64,000 nt of DNA. Origin: Metallyticus violacea (lineage: Eukaryota; Arthropoda; Insecta; Mantodea; Metallyticidae). A program made the translations under genes and the position numbers. The stretch's first letter is position 1. Each line of letters begins with the position of its first letter. The notes beneath the pieces were generated by a model, which saw only the letters and a program-made list of their open reading frames with translations, searched no databases and had not been told where the DNA came from. The DNA lies in assembly GCA_030762175.1 (NCBI GenBank), contig CM060841.1, positions 12,684,501-12,748,500 of the forward strand, in the 5' to 3' direction. Below are positions 57,246 through 64,000 of the stretch, one piece after another.

Positions 57246-60200
57246 TTAGTATTTATAATTATTATTATCATCTTTATTGAAATTGGTCGAAATTAATTGT
57301 ATTGCAATGTTGTCGTATCTTAATGTATCCAATCGTTAACAGTGTATTAAAATACGTTTTAATTACAAAAAATTTGAAGAGTGCATATATGGGTATACAT
57401 AATGTTATTTAACTAAGAAACCTCCTAAGAAAGCATATAAGAACTCGAAACACAGATAAAAATTGAGATAAACATATGCTCAAATGCACTTAGTTTTTTG
57501 TTACCTACAATCATTTTTAGTGGTGCATTGATGAACAAGCCGCAGGTAGTTTTGTTCCATTAGAAAGTTGTGCTTTTTGCAGTTTGTAGCCAAAGCCAAC
57601 TGCTATATACCACAGTAGCCATAGAATGGACGTTCTGTTCACAATATTCAAGTATAGTGACGAAAATTCCCCATGCAGTTTCGAAAACAAGAGCGAACAG
57701 TTTGGTGTTAATGCATGGGCTGGAATAATTCTTGACTCTTTCTTTTATTTTTACCTGAAACATTGTCAGCAGCATAATACTGTGATTTTTAATGGACTTT
57801 TTAAATGTTTTTTTGAAGAATTTCCGCTAAACTTTATATGCCATATGTAGTTCACGCAGTATGGGGCACCGTCTCATTGTCGTTGAAAGTTTAAATATCT
57901 TCCTAAGACTTGAAAATGAAAATCCGGGGATTCTTATTGAATTAGAAATGAGGATTCTTAATTAGTAAAGATGTTAGATTAAATATTATGTTAGCTGACA
58001 GCATTGTTATGTTGACTGAAAATGAAAAAGATATTAAAAGTATATATAAAAATTCCAGGTAATCTCTGAAAATGTTAATCGCCAAATATCTATTCAAAAG
58101 AAAAAACTTATGCACTTGGTGATAAACATCCCAAAAACTTTAAATATAAAATTGAAAATAGATTTATTGAACACGTGCTGTTACCTATGCTGCTATTTAA
58201 TTTACAAAAAAGGCGATATTTCCAGAAAGGTATCTAAATTTCAGTCATGTGCAGAATGGTGAAATTAACGTTAGGAAGGGAAATTAGAAAAGAAATCAAA
58301 CTAAAACTCTATAAGACATGAACAGTTAGATTTAAGTCCAGAAATGATGAACCCGAGATATGTCAAAGGATGTACACTCATGGACAAAATTAAAAGCACA
58401 GACATACAAGATTTACATGTACAAAGCATCGAGGATAAAATGTATAGCTTCACGATAAATTATACAGACGATTTCACTCATGTGACGTCATCTTAAAATG
58501 GACTAATGAAACGAAACAAAATTTTGAGTTCGGCGGATTACAGAGTGGCCGGATTACAGAGTGAAATTATCGGGGGGGGGGGGACCAAATCCGTTTTATT
58601 ACTTGACGTGCATTTGTCTTGTGTAGCCAACTGTATACCTCCACTATATAATTCCTGAACACGAATCACTGACACCTTTTTTAAAGGCGGTGGAGAGCTA
58701 CTGATAGCAACAAAAGTAGGAACAATCGACAACCATAACGCAAAATGGAGGGTTCTTCAAAGCGTTTTGGTGATGCATCAAATGTGCAAATTGATCTTAT
58801 CTTTAGAAATTCCAAATCACAAAATACAAAGAAAAATAGAAGCACTGCATGTTATCTTTTTTCTCTCTCTCTCTGTTGGTATTATATAATCGAATGGTAG
58901 CAATTGTAATAGTTCATTTTTTGTCCATTTCAATCTCGCGGTTTCTGAATAGAATAGGTATGCACAAGTATAACATTGTATACAAGTGTTAATATTCTGT
59001 GCGCGAATTTCAAACATATATCACTTTTAATCGTATTCTATTCATGAAATAGTCCTAAACTCGTATTTTGGTCTTCTCTATTGGTATTACTGATAATCGG
59101 CATTCCTTTATCCCATAATTACTTGAAAAGGTTAAGTACAAATGTAAAATATTACAATTTTGTACGCCAAGTTTAGAGGAATAACATTTAAATTCTTATT
59201 TTATTCGTGAAATGTCCTAATAAATATCACTCGAGGAACTAAACTTTCCGGATAAACTCACTACGTTCGTGAATTTATCGGTAATCTCAGACCCTCTGGT
59301 GATATTACTTATGATAATCTATTTGGATGATTGCCAAAAGCCTTAGATGGCATATCTGTATAAACCTTGGTGGAGATGGATTCCTATTCGAACATGGCCG
59401 AAACTGGCTGATCAGCCTAAGCCATCTTGATGATGATGACTTTTTATAGCATTTAAGGTTTCTATTGCATAGCTTGCAGTGTAAAAAACATTGCTGAATG
59501 AGACTTCTTTTTAAATCTTCATATGCAGGTGACCATTTAACTAGTTTTCTCAGATACTCTTTATAAGGGTAAGACTTTTATTATAAATAGGAGAGCTCCA
59601 CCCGATACATTTTCATAATTACGTTAAATATGTGCAAAAGTTATGTCAAATCTACACTTGTTTTTTAATTTAAATTAAAAGGTATAAACTTATGTACATA
59701 ATGAAATAATGCCGTGCCTAAAGTTATACAATATTTAAACAGAGATAAGGAATAAAGTCCATATTGATGTTAGTATAAGGTGTTTATAATGAAAATTCAA
59801 CATAAAAACTTAATGATGTGAACGCACAGAGCAAACTCTCAACATTTACTAAAAAATAATATTTCGAAAACGAATGCAATCGTTTATTGAAAATATCTAT
59901 GCAGTAATGCAACAAATCCCTTATCTGTATGCAAAGTTAAAGAATATTCAATTCAGAACTGCAGTGTTTTTGAAATGAAAGTCGTCGCGATTTCATTGAA
60001 ACATGTTCGGTGTTGTCTCGTGTCTTTGCACCACATACTGAAGTGACACTATATATTTACATACATGCAATAAACAGCGTTTGCATTGAAACGAAACAGT
60101 GCTGGAATATATTTTCAGCGTCACCACACCTTACCTTTTTGGAATTTTCCCCGAATTTGGCGAAAGCGCAGCTCACTTCTGAGTGAAGAGCTAAACCGAA

Positions 60201-60999
60201 AATCATTACCCCAATCTCACTGTGAAAATTTCAAAGTTAATGGCACCGAGATCGGTAGGCAGGGACCATAAACCAGGACGCCACTGCATTATTTAACGTC
60301 GAGTTGTAGACTACATGTATCATACGTGCTGAGGAAGTTAACCGGAACCGTTCTCTGCGAGCTGTGGCACAAGATGCGGTCGGCGAACAGGCACGCACAA
60401 ATTCTTTCATGTACGAGTGTAGGATTTTCTGTTGCCCAGTAGTTTTTACATGTTAAGACATCCATGCCTCGGCTGTGAATAACACAAATTGCGGGGTTTA
60501 AGTTGCAGTCACATATGGACTTGCGCAAAGTTCTGTTCTCCTCTGCGGGTCCCTGTTCTTCAAGGCTTGCACTTCTGTTGTTTTGTAGGACGAAACTTCA
60601 GTAAATGTGTCGCTTCTGCTTACTATACTAGCTTAGGAGGCTTCGATATCATCAATCCTTTCTCTGTTAACGTGACATCTATTGGTTTCGGTAAAATATT
60701 CTCTATTAATTTGTAACTATTTTATGAACTGTACAACTGCTAGGTTGATCAATTTTAGGAAAGTGTTCCCTAAATGCTCTACGAAACAAAGCCGGTGATA
60801 CGTGTTTTATAAAGTTGCAGTATACGAATATTTCTGTTTTGTAGTAAATTACACCATGACTCACTCACTGAAGGACAGCACCACAGACGCTTCTCCGCTG
60901 CCTTGTACTTGATGGTGACCTTGCATACGCGTGTGGCTGTGTGAGCACAAAACTGTCACGCAACTCTGAGCCCGTTTAATCCAAAATATAGAAGCATGG
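56889..60999. other. No recognised feature; (AAT)n at 57203-57245
   Basis: AT-rich sequence. Short frames are unrecognised; a G-run of ten lies at 58573-58582. No element ends or transposase motifs are visible. Confidence 0.5.
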
Positions 61000-63900
61000 C
61001 TTAGAAGCAAAAATACAATTTAATTGTTTATAGAAAGTTTATCGCTTTGAAGTCGTTTTCGGTAGGTCACAGGTTCAAATCCTGCGGTTAACTAACCTGA
61101 AAATGACTTTTCGTCATTTTCTTCGGTCCATTTTCAGGAAGTACAAATGCCAGGTTATTATTTCTCTGTCATATTGCAATTCGTCATTTACCTTCACTCC
61201 ATCTCTGTGTGCGTGATTAAGCATCTTTCTGTGTTTGTAATGTCTTCAAGGCGGCCTGACATTAGATTGACCACCCTTTCTGGGAGTGCTCTATGGATGT
61301 CCAGAGATAATTTAACTGCCGAACATGTGCTTTGCCTGGACATTGGCTTGTAAGTCCATGAGGGCGTGAGTTAGGCAAACAGTTAAAAAAGTATAGAAAG
61401 TTCGCTTGAGAATTTTAAATTACTGCGAACATTAGATCAACAGAGGTTCGATTATGCTTACTTCACTTATGAGATATTTTATAAAGATATTTTATATGTT
61501 CACTTATGAGATATTTTTAGAAATGCTTGTGACATGAAGGCTGTTTGCATGCACTTTAGAGATGAACTGGGATATTTGAAAAATTCTTGCATTGGTTTCA
61601 CACACCTCAGTAAGTATACATGGCTTGTACATGTCTTAATGTTCGTATAACATTTCACATTCTCGAAAAACGCGCGATTCTATACCTTCTGTTCTCTTTC
61701 TAATGGACACAAGGCTTTCACTCTATCCGTTTTCTCTCGCTACTTTAGTTTTTTAATGTCAGCATTTTTATTTTCATTTTTTATCACGAAGCGACGAAGC
61801 ACATCTTTCTTATTTAATGTTGCACTTTCCTCACTTTAATAACAACGCCCAGATTTCCATGTTCATTCTGCATTTGCAAAACAGCTGCAAAAACGTAAAT
61901 GTTTATTCATCATATAGCACCATTTTTTTCAATGTGATTATTTTTTTTTCTTATTTATTTTGTCACATAAACTGATTTTAGTGCCATTTGTTCGCTTATT
62001 TTAGTAGATGGGTATGTCCAATACATTGTTTTCGAATTTAAAACAAGCATTTCACAAGTTTCATTTTCGTACTTTTAGAAATGAAGGTTAATAATAGCCA
62101 GCAAGGTGGCATGGGCGGTGACGCTTGGGATCGGGTTGAAATCCCTTAGGACTGGCACTTTTATATATATAATTCCTAAATGCCCGTGGTTTACGCTGAT
62201 CATTAGAGAGCTAATGCTGGGATACATGTTTACTTTCTACTCCTAATTCCCTTTCGTTTTATTTCCTTGTTCATCGTTTCAAGGTTGCAAGGCCAGGCAA
62301 AATGGGTAGGCAGTGGGGTGATGTGCAGTGGTGCAATTCGCATATTGGAAAATTTGCCTTAGTGTCCGGTATGACGGCAGCCCTTCTGAAGGGTTCGAAC
62401 TCCTGGAAGGGAGGGGGGTGTGCCCGCATCGTGACAAACCAACAAAACAGATCCCACCTGCATCCGTCGCACTTGCCGTCCCACAAACCTGTCTGCCTCG
62501 TATCCCTCGCACATTCCTTCCTCAGGTGAGTCCTCGTTAGGCTTCCGTCTCTGAAATCCTTGCCCATGTCACTTAATCCATTCCAATTGATATTAATATA
62601 CACATATATTATCTTGCATTGTTACATTTTGAACTACATAAACCTCTATTAAATAAATCGGGTAATGCAACTCCGCTAAGGCTAAATATGTCTAATTTTT
62701 TATGTCCTGTACCAAACAAAATAAATCTAATAATTAACGAAGTCACAAATTATGAATGCAGAATGCATAGGCGCATTATATTGATCTCACTGGAATCTTA
62801 TATAAATTTTAATACATAATAAAAGAACACATTGAAAATAACATTAATGAAGAGTTAAGTTTAGCTTATATTCAGTTGCACAAAAAACATTAATGAAATG
62901 CATTTTTAAATATACTGTTAATGCTATTAATTGTTACATTTTTAACCTAAACAAGGCCAAAATAATAATAATAATAATAATAATACTATCATGTTTATGT
63001 GCAGAATATAACATTGTCTAAAATTTCCTCTTTTTTTAATTAAAAAGAACATGAAGTTCATTTCATTGGATTCTTTTGGTCATTATATTAACAATTTTTC
63101 AATTTTTAACGCCATCAAAACTGGGTCTCGGTTTAATCAAGGTACTATATGTTAAAAGCACCATATTACATTTTGGAAATCGTATATAGGGAGGGTCGCG
63201 AGACATTTACTTTTTAATAGATGGCTTTAGTAATTTGAATTAACACCACTTTAGTTCTGGTGTTTTAAATCTCTTTTGAACACATGGAGGTGCAATGCAG
63301 GGTAACTCTACTGAGCTTAGTTAATACTAATAGGCCAGGTACTAAGCATACGTCAATGTATATAATCTTATCTTATAGAATGCTGCAACTTTCAAGTTTC
63401 ATACAATTTAATTTGGCGTTCTTTCTTTAATGCCACAGCAACGCATTTGCAATTGGAAAGAAAACCCCCAGAATTTGAACTAGGAAAGGCAAATTGCCTT
63501 TTGAACTGAAGCAACAGAAAGTTTAACATTAACTTTGAGTTATTTTAATAATTTAGAATAACAACAGGTAAGTATAACTACAGTGAAACACCACTATTAA
63601 AATTCCCCTAGACATTAACAAAAAATTACAAATCACTGGAAACAATTGTCAGTAAATTAAGAGAAAGTGAAATTTCCTCATATTCCTTTGAGTAAAACTT
63701 CCCAGGAAAATGAAATCTGAAGAAAGAATTCCCTACCATAAAAAACAAAGAAAAAAGAATCATTTCATACCTTGCAAATATTAAATATCCATATAGATTT
63801 AAATTATCTATAACCTGAATTAAAACTGAAACAAATTTTGATGTACCGTAGGCAGTATGCGGGATTGATGAAGCATTATTAAATTATACTACGAATCCCC

Positions 63901-64000
63901 AATGGCAGCTCCCGTGTGATGAAGCCACTGCCCTAATGAACTATCCTCCCCAAAGTTCCAGAACCAAATCAAACTAGAAATTAAAGGCCAAAAGTTTATA
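61000..64000. other. No recognised gene; isolated B-box-like motifs and (AAT)n
   Basis: B-box-like sequences occur at 61070-61081 (AGGTTCAAATCC), 62134-62146 (GGGTTGAAATCCC) and 62391-62403 (AGGGTTCGAACTC), with no convincing full tRNA fold. A GC-richer patch at 62280-62600 has overlapping frames on both strands that I do not recognise. A short AAT tract lies at 62959-62985. Confidence 0.45.

Noticed and set aside
61070..62403. B-box-like motifs considered as tRNA genes
   Set aside because: No matching acceptor, D and anticodon arms could be drawn; treated only as orphan motifs.
62271..62603. GC-richer patch with frames on both strands
   Set aside because: Frames are mutually shadowing and unrecognised; no repeat or splice support.
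1..64000. Endogenous retrovirus or LTR retrotransposon
   Set aside because: I found no paired long terminal repeats, primer-binding site or gag/pol-like frames.

Overview
This window is AT-rich, intron- or intergenic-like animal DNA, almost certainly from an arthropod and probably an insect. No prokaryotic gene organisation is present. The only intact cellular gene I can support is one tRNA-Gly (anticodon GCC) at 56808-56878. Everything else that can be identified is transposable-element remnant, SINE, tandem repeat or microsatellite. The abundance of mariner and DUF4817-type Tc1/mariner relics suggests an insect with a large repeat-rich genome. A cockroach, termite or stick insect would fit, but I cannot fix the order from sequence alone.

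Two tRNA-derived SINE families dominate; the names SINE-A and SINE-B are mine. SINE-A (about 290 bp) has a tRNA-like head starting GGTCCTGGTGG, a GGACGCT/AGCGTCC stem-loop near its 3' end and an A-rich TAAATAAA-type tail. I find 11 full or truncated copies. SINE-B (about 270 bp) has a Ser/Leu-type tRNA-like head (GCCACGGGTGGCCGAGG) and ends ...AGTAAAAACGGGTGTTAA; I find about seven loci. DNA transposons include three mariner copies (8174-9350, 28173-29372, 38473-40014), three decayed mariner fragments, five copies of one short Tc1-like family (727, 581, 643, 735 and 683 bp), a Tc1-like C-terminal scrap, two further DUF4817/DDE scraps and a PIF/Harbinger (HARBI1-like) fragment. All have frameshifts, stops or deletions.

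Layout: 0-4.3 kb, SINEs and the first short Tc1-like copy; 4.3-8.2 kb, nothing recognised; 8.2-9.35 kb, mariner 1; 11.6-12.2 kb, second Tc1-like copy; 13.26-16.0 kb, a broken copy of an unnamed multicopy protein-coding element (family X here), split by a SINE-A and by a SINE-B insertion that has grown to 1.46 kb; 17-18.5 kb, pyrimidine tracts, SINEs and a 30-bp palindrome; 21.26-22.48 kb, a second copy of family X; 28-30.7 kb, mariner 2, a DUF4817 scrap, a SINE chimera and a Tc1-like copy; 33.5-36.5 kb, a dispersed repeat, a mariner scrap and a Tc1-like copy; 38.5-40.5 kb, mariner 3 with a SINE-B inside it; 44-47.9 kb, a transposase scrap, a purine tract, one candidate exon and a Tc1-like copy; 49-56 kb, SINEs, Harbinger and a mariner scrap split by a SINE; 56.8 kb, the tRNA gene; 57-64 kb, mostly featureless.

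The most notable structure is at 14040-15522. An 11-bp target-site duplication (TAATGAACATT) still brackets a SINE-B insertion, but the insertion now holds two head-to-tail SINE bodies and about 20 tandem 50-bp copies of the SINE 3' end, part of them organised as a 200-bp higher-order repeat. The disrupted reading frame of family X resumes on the far side, which supports a single original insertion followed by local expansion.
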